Below, one piece after another: positions 10,101 through 20,900 of a stretch of DNA of 64,000 nt; position 1 is the stretch's first letter, and each line of letters begins with the position of its first letter. Source of the DNA: Isoetes taiwanensis (taxonomy: Eukaryota; Streptophyta; Lycopodiopsida; Isoetales; Isoetaceae); assembly GCA_021234155.1 (NCBI GenBank), contig JAJEKV010000250.1:477094-541093 (forward strand), written 5' to 3'. Made by a program: the position numbers and the translations under genes. The notes under the pieces are model-generated. The model did not search any database and was not told where the DNA came from. It saw nothing but the letters and a program-made list of their open reading frames with translations.

Positions 10101-11440
10101 GGGTGTTAGAACAGTTTAAAGAATTGAAATTGGTAAATGGAGAAAAATACCCTATGCAATATTTTAGAGATGATGAAGAAACTGAAAGTGCAGCGCACAT
10201 TACACCAGATGGTATGAACCCTAAGCTCAAGGGAATTAAACTGGATGAGGAGGCACAGGCCATATCAAGGGATTTTGCAGCTGAGCAGATGAGTAAATTG
10301 AATAATCATTATCTTTTTTTCAAAAGATACCCTACCCCTGTAGTGCCTAGAAGATTTGTGGAGCAATGGGCAGCAGAAAAAAATAATAGAACATGGAAGC
10401 TCTATTCTTTCAATCTATTGGCCCCAATCCCAGTTGAAGCATATTATTATCTTGGTGGGATTGAAAATGAAAATTCTGAACCTTCAACGTGGATGGATAA
10501 ATATGTGAATTTTGCAAGAAAAGGAACCAACATTCTGGAAAAAGAGACACCTATACTGAAATATAACCTAGCTATGTTTGACTCAACAAAGTGTCCAGAA
10601 GAATCTATGTTGGCCTTGGCAAAAAAAGATATGCCCACCACTGGTAAGACAAGAGGTAAGGATTATGAGACTAGATGGCCGAACTGGAAAAGGCCGTACT
10701 GCAGATGCCCACACCCTCTGAAAACATGCAATTATATTGGAGTACTATGGTTTGATCATGTGCTGTGGTACATGATGAATAATATTGAAAAGTTCTTCAA
10801 AGGAGACTCTGTCATATCTAGGTGGAGCCAATTCATAAACTGGACCAGCAATCCTGCAATTGAAAGTGTTATCCAACAGTGCCTAGTATTTCATTTTATT
10901 AGAAAATTAATGATGGAAGGGTTGCTGGAGTATGTCACTGCCCCAGAAGCCAGGATGTTTGGTCAGAGCAACAATGAAAATGGGTTAAGATACATTGAAA
11001 GGCTAATTAAGCCACCTAGTTTTTCAGAAGTCAATACGCCAGTAATGCAAAAGAGAAATAGGGATTTTGCGGATAATTTATCTTCTCCTAATAAAAGAAG
11101 CAGAGGAAGGGGAAGAGGTGCTTATAGAGGGAGATCTAGAAACATGGGATGGGGACAGGGAGAAAGAGGTAATTTTTCACAACCTCACATGGGTGGCCAG
11201 GCTGGAAGGGGTATTGGAAGTTCTGGAAGGGGACGTGGAAGAGGCGATAATAATGCGGTTGGAAGAGGTGCAACCAATTCTAGAGGTGGCAGACCTCCAT
11301 CTGGGCATTATGGTAGAGGAAGAAATTGGTCTGCCCCTGCTTCGTCTGATAGTGTACAGATGGTGAGAAGCACACAATTCCAGCAGCAAAATGAGTCACC
11401 TTTAAGACCAAGAAACCTGAATTATCGTTGGAATAATTAA
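10097..11440 (+). CDS. ORF1 protein with RGG-rich C-terminus, possible gag-like RNA-binding protein
   Basis: 447 codons. Residues 1 to about 325 are a mixed alpha-type sequence with no recognised domain. A Cys/His patch (YCRCPHPLKTC, near residue 201) is too short for a standard zinc knuckle. Residues about 326-410 are strongly enriched in RG, RGG and GRG (SRGRGRGAYRGRSR and GSSGRGRGRGDN), and the tail is Gln/Ser-rich. RGG boxes bind RNA and are common in nucleocapsid-like proteins, so a role coating element RNA is inferred. The ORF lies directly upstream of the RT on the same strand, as gag-like ORF1 does in other retroelements. The ATG overlaps the previous stop by ATGA. Only this copy carries the ORF in the window, and it is open throughout. 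Confidence 0.6.
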   Translation: MRVLEQFKELKLVNGEKYPMQYFRDDEETESAAHITPDGMNPKLKGIKLDEEAQAISRDFAAEQMSKLNNHYLFFKRYPTPVVPRRFVEQWAAEKNNRTWKLYSFNLLAPIPVEAYYYLGGIENENSEPSTWMDKYVNFARKGTNILEKETPILKYNLAMFDSTKCPEESMLALAKKDMPTTGKTRGKDYETRWPNWKRPYCRCPHPLKTCNYIGVLWFDHVLWYMMNNIEKFFKGDSVISRWSQFINWTSNPAIESVIQQCLVFHFIRKLMMEGLLEYVTAPEARMFGQSNNENGLRYIERLIKPPSFSEVNTPVMQKRNRDFADNLSSPNKRSRGRGRGAYRGRSRNMGWGQGERGNFSQPHMGGQAGRGIGSSGRGRGRGDNNAVGRGATNSRGGRPPSGHYGRGRNWSAPASSDSVQMVRSTQFQQQNESPLRPRNLNYRWNN

Positions 11441-11518
11441 TGAATTGTTTTGAATGTTACTGTTATGTTGAATAGGGCTTGTTTTAAGGACTGAAATTTA
11501 GCAAAAACTCTGCAGGAT

Positions 11519-13552
11519 ATGCAAGATGTACTGAAATATCTTGTGTTAGACAAAGGACGTTGGAAAGTTATGAAAGAATTTCCCAAAAAATTCATTTATA
11601 TACACTTATTGTATGTAAATAGAATTATGGAATTAGTTAACTTGAAAAAGCTATTTGGCATATGTTGTCTACAAGGGTTAAAAATAGAAGATCCGGATAT
11701 CCTCATCAAATCCACAAGGGTTGGAAGTATCTTCCTAGCATCAAATCCTCATGGTATAAACCCAAGGACACCTTTTGCAACTTCTCATGTTATGATAATT
11801 TGAACTGTCAGTGTACAAAAATAGCATGGTTTAGGCCTTTCTTAAAGAAAGGAGAAGATGAAACGGAACATGTCATTTCCCTTTCTATAGACATATGTCT
11901 ATATGCTAGGGATAATATAAAGTATGGATTAAATCATATTCATCTTCAAAGTCCTAATACAGGCCATGTTATAGATGAAGTAATGAAGGCATGGGAACAA
12001 ACAGTTCAATATATGGAGGAAAAGTTGGGGAAATTCTGTACAAACAGAATTGAAAAAACAAAGGCATTCATTAAATGGCAAATTAAACAATGGGTGCTAG
12101 AAAGCAGCAGAAATAAGAAAAAAAGGATCAGAGTCCCAGAGAAAGTATGCACATCAGAATGCATAAACGAAAAAATGTGATTACAACAACATTTATACAT
12201 ATCAGGAGCTGATAAAGCTGAGAATACACCAGTATTCATATGTAAGAATTATATAAGAAAATTAGCTCTTAACAGGGTTAATAGTAGCGACTTCTCTATG
12301 TGTATTGATCAAGGATAAATGTGTACAACACATGAAAGATATGGCTATGGTAAAGCCTAATAGGCTATTGGGACTACCGTATTTGATGGGAACTTATAAG
12401 GCACATAAGAGCAAGTTTAGATGGCTAACAAATGCTGCAAATTGTATATTCACAGATTTGGCAGTCCTAATGACAGAAATTATTCAAACCTTAGTGCCTG
12501 CATTCAAGGAAATGTGCTATCAATTGGACTCCAAAATTAAAAAATTTATGGGGGTCAAAACTAGATCATTTTGGTGGATTAATTCGACTATAGATCTAGC
12601 TGTCAACCTCCCACAACATATCAGATATACATGGGTGGCAGATATAGCGAGATGCTATGAATCAATACCCTTGTCGGGTAATGATGGAATTACCACAATA
12701 TGTGAAGTTATCTTCTCAAAAGCGTATGAAATGAATAACCCGCTTAGGTTGTATGTGCATAAAGTTGCAAATAGATACAAATGTTCTTGGAGAAAAGATG
12801 CATATAATTCAAACTCATGGGTTGAGATCAAATTGCAAGAGCTTATTGGATTGAATAATTATCTGCTCACTAATTGCTATGTACAAGTTGGGGATAGGGT
12901 TTGGAAGCAGATAAAAGGGATCCCTATGGGATTTTCCTGTTCACCATTATGGTGTAACATATATCTGATGTTCTATGAATTCAACTTTATCAAAAGATTG
13001 GCGAGATTGGGAAAAGTGGAATATCTAGCCTTGTTTGAGTATACATTTAGATATATGGATGACCTTGGCACATTCAACAATCCAATAATGGATGCATTTG
13101 TTGACCCAAGGCAATCAAGAAATACAGATAATCCCTTTTGGATTTATCCGTTAGAATTCCTCGACATAAAGAAGGAGGATACACAACATATTTTGACCCA
13201 ATTTGCTACTGAATTACCGAGGTGTAACTTCCTCAATATGCATATCCAGATTATAAACCAAGAACATGGGTCTTATATTACGACAAAGTTTGATAAGAGG
13301 AGATGGCTTCCATTCCAATTTGTACAGTACATACAATTAGCGTCAAATAGGAAAATCAGTCAATGCTATAATCTGATAATATTGGAAGAGATAAAGAGGA
13401 CCATGATGGTATTTAAGAATAACGGATTCTCTATTGACAGGCTTATAAGCACCATAAAAAAAGCTATTCATAATGCGAAAGCCCCAGGGTCACAATTGGA
13501 AAAGCAAGACGGATACAGAGATATCATAGTACGTGGTATTTTAGAACTATAG
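11519..13552 (+). pseudogene. Reverse transcriptase of the downstream copy, broken
   Basis: Same RT as at 6530-8155 with an extra N-terminal part. Damage seen: a frame change near 11640-11665; TGG to TGA at 12178-12180 (Trp in the upstream copy); a 32-bp deletion after 12309 (upstream copy bases 6857-6888) that shifts the frame; and an in-frame 48-bp deletion after 13381 that removes 16 codons of the thumb-like part. One extra C near 13485 changes the C-terminus relative to the upstream copy. Motifs A, B and C including YMDDL survive in the 3' frame (12305-13552). The N-terminal part has a Cys-containing stretch NLNCQCTKIAWFRPFLKKGE. It cannot make a full protein as it stands. Confidence 0.75.
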
Positions 13553-14281
13553 GAAGCTGTATGGGAATGTCATGAAAAAATAAAAAAGGCTGCATGGCGC
13601 CTACATGGAATGATGGAATAGCATAACAATGAAAAAAAGGAAGAAAAAGGGTTTGTCTAAAATAACATCTGTGAACAGATGTCAAAAAATCGGCCCTATC
13701 TGCCTCGGGCCGACATGCTCGGTATGACTTTAAGATAAGTCGAATCATCAAGTTAAGGGCGGACATGGATCAGGAGGCCCGATTAGGATGCCGACATGAT
13801 GAATAATGGCAAGAGCAAGCATTGCCGCCTTTGGCGAAGATTGAATTTGCCACAATACTTCGAGTGGCGAGATAATCGTCTCCCAACATCGCATAACTTG
13901 AGATGTGCAATACAGGTTAGCATTAAAAAAGGTTTTTCTGGTTAATAGAGAACATTTGTTCTGCTGTTGAACCATAGTGATTTCATAGATTCCTTTAACT
14001 GTAGCAAATTCTAAATGCATATTATGCAGAAACCATGTGGACTTTGCCATAAAAATTAGTCTTTAAAGATCTGTGACAGTCCAGAGGTAAGCATAGTATT
14101 TAAGGCTTCTGGAATTTTTAAATCAGAAAGGCTTATAATCTAGGGAATATGACATGCCTTCTCTGAAACTACTAATGGAATATAAGAGAGGACATTGATT
14201 ATTTTGCTTCCTAAAAGTACTTAAAGGCTCTTGTAATATTTGCTTTCAAAATTGTGACAGAATAAAAGGGGATAAGCGAAG

Positions 14282-14365
14282 ATGAGTGACATGCAGGAAG
14301 ACATAAAGGATTCCAGTTTTATGGAGGTGGAGGAAGAGCCTGAGCATTTCCATGACGACACCCAG
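14282..14365 (+). other. Second copy of the putative ORF1 first exon (3' pseudo-LTR)
   Basis: Same 28-codon exon and CAG|GTCAGC donor as 8893-8976. No ORF1 lies downstream here, so it is probably unused. Its conservation in both copies fits a pseudo-LTR. Confidence 0.5.
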
Positions 14366-15049
14366 GTCAGCAAATATAAGAAATGAGATATGATATGAAA
14401 AAGGGAGAGGCAAGTTCCAATATATGGCAGATTGAAATGATACTATGCATCTATATCTACCAAGCTAAGAACGTCCCATTTTCATGGTCTTAGTTCTTTA
14501 AATAGCTGGTAAAATATCTAGATGAAGGAACAAGTATGCTTCTACTGGAATATTATATAGATGTTTTCTTATTATTTGTTCATTATTCGTTTGTGATTAT
14601 TAAATAGGGGGATGGGGTAAAGTAATAGGGAAATGTGAACAGTATGGAAGGTAGGATTTACTGCATGATGATATAAGAATGCCTTAAATTTTCTTGTTAT
14701 TCATGACACCGATAACAAGGGGTTGTATAAAAAGCACTGACACCTGTCTTCCCATACCATGCATCTGTACTAACACATGTTTTTGGTTTTGGATGGTGGC
14801 AGGTGAGCTTTTCCCACTTGAATACAAGAAGATAGAAATTTAAGCGCAAATCGAGTATTCATCATGTGCAGTAACTAATTGTTGTATGGATTATAAGAAA
14901 GTACATTAATATTTCGGATCTATTACTCTAGCAGATAAATATGAGATGACAAAGGTAAAATCTTCTTACAGCTAATAGTAATATAGATCCCTAATATAGG
15001 GAGGTTGCTAAAAAAATAGCATATATATACACATATATATCTAATATAT

Positions 15050-15210
15050 CACCGCAGCTGCTGTTTAGTGGTTAGGCTATTGATTTGGGGTGCCCCGCAT
15101 CGAAGCTCAAAACTCACTGGCAGTCGCTGGGTGCAATGAACTAGAATTAAAAAAGAAGAAGAGAGGGTGATGGGATTGATAATACAAGCATTGCGATGTT
15201 GTCTAGTGGT
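15050..15210 (+). repeat. tRNA-like SINE unit (first copy)
   Basis: It starts CACCGCAGCTGCTG and contains an A-box-like TTTAGTGGTTAGGCT and a B-box-like CATCGAAGCTC about 35 bases later, then an AAAAAAGAAGAAGAG tract. A second monomer starts (ATTGCGATGTTGTCTAGTGG) and is cut off by the array. Pol III boxes and the A-rich middle suggest a tRNA-derived SINE. Related units lie at 15936-16105 and 29415-29760. Confidence 0.6.
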
Positions 15211-15668
15211 TCTAAGATTCCACAAGATTCAATTAGATTCTCTTAGATTTTATAAGATTCCCTTATATTCCTCAAGATATTATGTGAAGCCCCTTAGATT
15301 TTATGAGAATCCCTTAGATTCCCTTAGATTCTATAATATTTCCTCAGGTTCTATGAAGATTACCTCAAATTTGATGAGAACCCTCATATTTTATGAGATT
15401 CTTTTGATTCTATTAAGATTCCATCAGATATTATGAGATTCTCTCAAATTCTACGAAGATTGAATTCCTTCAGAATTTATGAGATCCCTCAAATTCTCTC
15501 AAATTCTATGAAGATTCCCTTAGATTTTATGGGATTCCCTTAGATTTTATGAGATTCTCTTGGATTCTATGAAGACTCCGCTAGATTCCCAAAATTTTAC
15601 GAAGATTCCCCTACATTCCCTTAATTTCATTAGATTCCCTTAGATTCTATGAAGATTCCCCTCATCTA
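15210..15668 (-). repeat. GAATCT array, inverted orientation, unit 1
   Basis: Reads AGATTCCCTTAGATTC on the plus strand, i.e. the reverse complement of the left-hand arrays. It directly follows the truncated SINE. It is the first half of an approximately 880-bp tandem repeated at 16105-18414 (minus an insertion). Confidence 0.85.
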
Positions 15669-15740
15669 GAAGATTCTAGAACCTTCTAGACATTTCTAGA
15701 ACTTCTTAGAACCTTCTAGAACTTCTTAGAACAATCTAGA
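15669..15740 (+). promoter_or_regulatory. Heat-shock-element cluster 1
   Basis: 15669-15686 reads GAAGATTCTAGAACCTTC: four contiguous pentamer boxes GAAnnTTCnnGAAnnTTC in perfect phase. Further TTCTAGAA and TTCTTAGAA units follow to about 15740. This exceeds the usual three-box minimum for heat shock factor binding. The same cluster is at 18415-18470. Confidence 0.6.
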
Positions 15741-15935
15741 ACAATATTCCAAAACAACCTGAGATGCGAACAATCTGGACCGTAGGATCGTCAATATAGA
15801 ATTTATATAGAAACTCCCAAGCCATTTGGGCCATAGGATATGTCCCAAAGCCACGTGAGCCGTATGATCTCGAGCATACGGTCAGATAAGCGCGACAAAA
15901 ATAAGAACATATATATGTTAGATAGATATATATAT
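15741..15935 (+). repeat. Repeat tail with G-box
   Basis: Non-array tail of the 880-bp unit, repeated at 18470-18660. It contains a G-box CACGTG at 15852-15857 (18578-18583 in the second copy) and the lines CCATTTGGGCCATAGG and GGACCGTAGGATCGTC. It ends in an AT-rich stretch before the next SINE. Confidence 0.6.
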
Positions 15936-16105
15936 CACCGCAGTTGCTGTTTAGTGGTTAGGCTATCGATTTGGGGTGCCCCACATCGAAGCTCAAAACT
16001 CACTGGCTGTCGCTGGGTGCAATGAACTAGAATTAAAAAAGAAGAAGAGAGGGTGATGGGATTGATAATACAAATATTGTGATGTTGTCTAGTGGTTTTA
16101 AGATT
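15936..16105 (+). repeat. tRNA-like SINE unit (second copy)
   Basis: Same as 15050-15210, starting CACCGCAGTTGCTG, with the same A-box-like and B-box-like lines and the same truncation into the array. Confidence 0.6.
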
Positions 16106-16287
16106 CCACAAGATTCAATTAGATTCTCTTAGATTTTATAAGATTCCCTTAGATTCCTCAAGATATTATGTAAAGCCCCTTAGATTTTATGAGAATCCCT
16201 TAGATTCCCTTAGATTCTATAATATTTCCTCAGGTTCTATGAAGATTACCTCAAATTTGATGAGATTCCCTCATATTTTATGAGAAT
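16105..16287 (-). repeat. GAATCT array, inverted orientation, unit 2 (left part)
   Basis: Closely matches 15210-15395. It is interrupted at about 16287 by a 1.85-kb insertion and resumes at 18139. Confidence 0.85.
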
Positions 16288-18138
16288 GTGACGCACTTAG
16301 GGGGTTGATGGACAAGTTAACGTTTTGAGTCTTAACCATAGGGTAGGAATATTTAATTATGGAAGAGAATAGCAATGGTTGGGAAATAAGGTAAATATGG
16401 TATTCATACTATGGTATATTAGATATTTGATGGAATACGGGATTTGGATTAGAATAGCGAAGCTAAGATTAAGGAGATTAACTAGTTAGGAATCTGTAAG
16501 AATAGGAAGATTTTTACTGTTAATTGGAAAAGGGGAGGATATTTCTCTATACTTTAGGATTATAAGAAAAACGTCTTTTTGTGGATCGAAATTTCAGAGC
16601 CTGCACCATCAATCCTTGTTATAGAACAGGAAAATCGGAACTGGTGGGTTAGCTGGAGCCAAATCCATAGGAATCTGTGATGGCTTGGGCCGTCGTTGTT
16701 TGTGTGCTTGTTCTAGTTGTGGATTGATGCCAGCTTGTTTCTATTTTTCATCTAACATCTTGCTATCTACTCAAGAATCGTGTCCGAAATGGGCTACAGG
16801 GTTTAGAACTTCATATTTATTGCTGAGTCCAAATCGCTGCCAAACCCAGCGAACCAGCAGACCCTATTCTTCTGTGCAGGATCTACCCAGAGCTTAAACA
16901 TGACTCAAAATCATGAGAAGGCATGTATTTTACCAAATCCGGCCTGCTCCGCTCCTTCTTCGCTGGTTCCGTCCTTGTATGCAGTTCCAGCCCTGTTCCG
17001 CAAGCTTCTGTTATAGCCTTTTTGATTTCTTTCGACTTCGTTCTTATTTAATCTTTGGCTCTTAATTCATTAAACATCCATTAGTTTAGTTGGTTAAGGC
17101 TTAAAACCATTACCCCAGAGACCCAAGTCCGAATCTAGCTGAGAATCCAACTTTTGCCTAACCTTTCTTTTACTTTCTTTATGTTGTCATAATGCTCCTC
17201 GCATGTACCAAGTTACTCTATATAGGTTTCCTTCTTTGTATATATTGATTGTTTCCTTTTATTATGTTCTTGTTACTTTGATATGGTTAAGTGGAATGTC
17301 TAAAAAGATATGATTTAACTGTTTGAATGAACTTGCCCCTTCGTCATTGTCGGGGGGCTGGAGCGGTTGAGCAATGTGCATACCAGGTGATTGGTATGTG
17401 AACGTATATTCGTGTTGCGAACGATATACGTGAGAGCCCGGGCGAGGGATTGATCATCCCTGGACATTATTAACTGATGAAGTTGTGTTGTAGTATTGTG
17501 TTTCTTTCCAGATTATCTAGACCAGGTAACGATTGCCCACTTAGTCCATTCCCAGGACTAACCCCACTTTTGCTTCCTTTATCTTCCAGATGGAGTGGAA
17601 TCAGGCATCGAAAAACTAGGAGTTAGTCTCCTAAATTTCCGGTCCCCATCCTTATTTTCCGGTTTGAATTTTTATTTGCCGGCAAACAAATTGTAGGAAA
17701 TTGTGGGGTTTCCTTCAAAATCCGACAAATAATTTTGTGTTTCTATTCAAAATCCTTTGGAGCATGACATTTACCGGCAAATTATCTGGTTAGAGCTATT
17801 GGGGATTTCGAAGCCTGAGTGGAATCCGAGGTCACCGTTGACCGGGGTAGTTAAGATTGACCTAGAAGAGCTTTGAAGTTATTTACATGTCGCTTTCCAA
17901 CGTTTCTCTTATGGTTGTGCATGTGATGTGCACGACGTTTTGACCAAATTCCTTAGTGAATATTCCATTAGAGACTCAGAACATGTCAGGGTATTTTCAG
18001 ACGATGAGGGTGGTAACACCCCTAATGTTCTTAAGTAATATTTTTGATATTATTGTCTTTATTTCAATATGAACGTTATTCAAGGCTTTAAAATTTTGTT
18101 TGATTTCAAGTGTTTAACGCTCTAGGAGCGTTTTAGAG
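16288..18138. mobile_element. 1.85-kb insertion in the array, class unknown
   Basis: The uninterrupted counterpart at about 15390-15400 shows the empty site. The insert begins ATGTGACGCACTTAG and ends AACGCTCTAGGAGCGTTTTAGAGA; GAGA flanks both sides, a possible 4-bp target duplication. The ends share weak inverted similarity (ACGC...TAG). TGTGACGC resembles starts of long plant gypsy LTRs, so a solo LTR is possible, but no clear CA end is seen. No protein domain was recognised inside. It contains a tRNA-like stretch at 17074-17160. Confidence 0.5.
17074..17160 (+). repeat. tRNA-derived sequence
   Basis: TTAGTTTAGTTGGTTAAGGC is a strong A-box-like line and AAGTCCGAATCT a B-box-like line about 40 bases later. 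The anticodon arm does not fold cleanly and the 3' acceptor strand is missing, so a SINE head or tRNA pseudogene is more likely than a working tRNA. Confidence 0.45.
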
Positions 18139-18414
18139 ATTCCTTTGATTCTATTAAGATTCCCTCAGATATTATGAGATTCTCTCAAATTCTATGAAGA
18201 TTCCCATGGATTCCTTCAGAATTTATGAGATTCCGTCAAACTTTATGAAGATTCCCTTAGATTTTATGGGATTCCATAGATTCCCTTGGATTTTATGAGA
18301 TTCTCTTGGATTCTATGAAGACTCTGCTAGATTCCCAAGATTTTAGGAAGATTCCCCTACATTCCCTTAATTTAATGAGATTCCCTTAGATTCTATGAAG
18401 ATTCCCCTCATCTA
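18139..18414 (-). repeat. GAATCT array, inverted orientation, unit 2 (right part)
   Basis: Resumes the array interrupted at 16287 and matches 15400-15668. Confidence 0.85.
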
Positions 18415-18470
18415 GAAGATTCTAGAACCTTCTAGACATTTCTAGAACTTCTTAGAACAATCTAGAACAA
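18415..18470 (+). promoter_or_regulatory. Heat-shock-element cluster 2
   Basis: 18415-18432 repeats the four-box GAAnnTTCnnGAAnnTTC of 15669-15686, with further TTCTAGAA units. A G-box CACGTG follows at 18578-18583. Confidence 0.6.
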
Positions 18471-18649
18471 TATTCCAAAACAACCTGAGATGCGAACAAT
18501 CTGGACCATAGGATCGTCTATATAGAATTTATATAGAAATTCCCAAGCCATTTGGGCCATAGGATATGTCCCAAAGCCACGTGAGCCGTAGGATCTCGAA
18601 CATACGATCAGATAAGCGCGACAAACATAAGAACATATATATGTTAGAT

Positions 18650-18651
<2 letters not shown>

Positions 18652-18711
<60 letters not shown>
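18652..18711. repeat. (TA)n microsatellite
   Basis: About 60 bases of TA dinucleotides. The TA-encoded Tyr-Ile open frames on both strands here are not genes. Confidence 0.95.
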
Positions 18712-18712
<1 letters not shown>

Positions 18713-19640
18713 AGTGGTTGTACTATGAGGGACTGTACAAATTCGACTGGAGGCAAAATGCAGTGCCATCCAACAAAGATTCTATTAAGATTCTCCTAGA
18801 TTCTCTAGACTCTAGAAAGATTTCCCTAGATTCTATGAGATTCCATCAATGTTCGCTTATATTCCCCAAGATCCATTGATGATTCTTGGAGGGATTGTAC
18901 AAATTCGACTAGAAGTCAAACTTAAAGTCATGCAATGAAGATTCTATAGAGATTCTCCAAAATCCCATCAAGATTCTCTAGATACTCAAAGATTTTACGA
19001 AGATTCCCTAAGATTCCTTATATTCTCTTGATATTCCTAGAGATTCCTTAAGATTCTCTTTATATTTCCTTGATTTCCAAAGGTTATCCCAAGATTCCTT
19101 TAGATTCTCTTAGATTCCTTTAGATTCCTAAAGATTCTCTTGAGATTTCCCTAGATTCCTCTAGACTCCCTAAGATTCCATGTAGATTCTTCTAGATTCT
19201 CTTAGATTCTATGAAGATTCCCCCTATAGAACACACTTCATTGGCCAAAGATTCCCCTAAAATCCTTGGATTCTCCATCGATTCCCTAAGATTCCACTAA
19301 GATCCCCCTAGATTCTTAAGGTTCCATATAAAAATTCCTCTAGATTTTCAAATATTATTTGAAGATCCGTTTAGATTCTCCTAGATTCCTTTAAATTCTA
19401 TGAAGATTCCCCTAGATTCTCAAAGATTCCATCAGGATTTCCCTAGATTCTTAAGCATTTTTTGAAGATTCTCTTAGATTCCCCTAGATTCTTTTGAGAT
19501 TTCCATAGATTCCTTAAGATTCTCTTAAGATTCCCTTGATTCCCAAATATTATCCCAAGATCCTCTAAGTTCCCCAAGTTTCTACATAGGTTCTCTTAGA
19601 CTCCCTTAGGTTCTATGAAGATTCCCCTAAATTATCCAAG
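18706..19640 (-). repeat. Inverted end motif and GAATCT array, unit 3
   Basis: It opens with the reverse complement of the left end motif (ACAAGTGGTTGTACTATGAG, then GTACAAATTCGACT) and continues as an inverted array of about 850 bp. A second, partial end motif lies at 18893-18950. It leads into an inverted T-module at 19640. Confidence 0.85.
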
Positions 19641-20747
19641 GTTGCACGGAACGATGCCAAACCACTACTCATTAAAAAGCTTTCGATGAGAGGAATCCAA
19701 TGGCATGGGTCTCACATTGATCTGAGATCTCCATCGCAAGATAAAGTCGTTTGGAGGCAGCACAAAAGAAGGAAGCTTCCTGGAAAGCTTCATAATTAAT
19801 GGGGTGCCACTTCATTACCTTTTCATTAAGGTTCCATATAAAAATTCCCCTAGATGTTCAAATATTATTTGAAGATCCGTTTAGATTCCCCAAGATTCTA
19901 TGTAGATACTCCTAGATTCCTTTAAATTCTATGAAGATTCCCCTAGATTCTCAAAGATTCCATCAGGATTTCCCTAGATTCTTAAGCATTTTTTGAAGAT
20001 TCTCTTAGATTCCCCTAGATTCTTTTGAGATTCCCATAGATTCCTTAAGATTCTCTTAAGATTCCCTTGATTCCCAAATATTATCCCAAGATCCTCTAAG
20101 TTCCCCATAGGTTCTCTTAGACTCCCTTAGGTTCTATGAAGATTCCCCTAAATTATCCAAGGTTGCACGGAACGATGCCAAAACTACTACTCATTAAAAA
20201 GCTTTCGATGAGAGGAATCCAATGGCATGGGTCCCACATTGATCCGAGATCTCCATCGCAATATAAAGTCGTTTGAAGGCAGCACAAAAGAAGGAAGCTT
20301 CCTGGAAAGCTTCATAATTAATGGGGTGCCACCTCATTACCTTTTCATTAAATAAGGGTGCCACCTCACCTCATTTAATATAAAAAATGTTTTTTAATAA
20401 AAAAATGAATGGCTAGGATATCTCCTCCCCCTTTTGATCTAACGGTTAATATTGATTACACCAAATTCACTTTTTTTTGGAAGCTTCCTTGCACCTTGCT
20501 TGTAAAAATCAAGGGCCATGATTTTCCCTCCCCTTTTTGATCCAATGGTCCAGGGATGTGTTGCATGCCCTCATGCATGGCCATGCATGCCCCATGCATG
20601 ACCCATCCATAATCCAATGGCCCAGGTTTCGCCACACAACTTGTGCCCCCAATCCGACGGCAAAGAAGCCTGTCACATATTTTTAGCACATTATATAAAC
20701 CATGGGTGCATCGTTTCCCTGGGACACATAGAATAATTTTATAAATA

Positions 20748-20748
<1 letters not shown>
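19640..20748 (-). repeat. Inverted T-module with a 500-bp tandem duplication
   Basis: 19640-19830 is the array-proximal end of an inverted T-module. 19830-20160 repeats array sequence from 19320-19640, and 20160-20748 is a full inverted T-module plus linker. The block containing GAACGATGCCAAA and CTTCATAATTAATGG thus occurs twice (about 19650-19835 and 20170-20350). The linker at 20680-20748 matches 4570-4640 inverted. Confidence 0.7.

Positions 20749-20900
<152 letters not shown>

Larger units (their letters stand above)
9641..15036 (+). mobile_element. Penelope-like element, downstream near full-length copy
   Basis: About 5.4 kb. Order: leader with a splice acceptor (9641-9773), ORF1 (9774-11440, broken once), a 78-bp spacer, RT region (11519-13552, broken), and a 3' region identical in layout to that of the upstream copy. 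It ends in an AT-rich stretch just before a tRNA-like SINE at 15050. No LTR, integrase, RNase H or GIY-YIG endonuclease was seen. Target duplication could not be defined because the left end adjoins the upstream copy and the right end is AT-rich. Confidence 0.7.

Noticed and set aside
11067-11389. Alternative frames in the RGG region of ORF1
   Set aside because: They arise from GGA/AGA repeats; the RGG frame is the one continuous with the long ORF.
17074-17160. A functional tRNA gene
   Set aside because: A- and B-box lines are present, but the acceptor and anticodon stems do not pair well; kept as tRNA-derived sequence only.
16288-18138. Helitron assignment for the 1.85-kb insertion
   Set aside because: A small hairpin AACGCTCTAGGAGCGTT lies near the right end, but there is no CTRR terminus, no 5' TC start and no insertion between A and T.
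18462-18799. Long Tyr-Ile open frames on both strands (also at 20683-20953)
   Set aside because: They are translations of (TA)n microsatellites.
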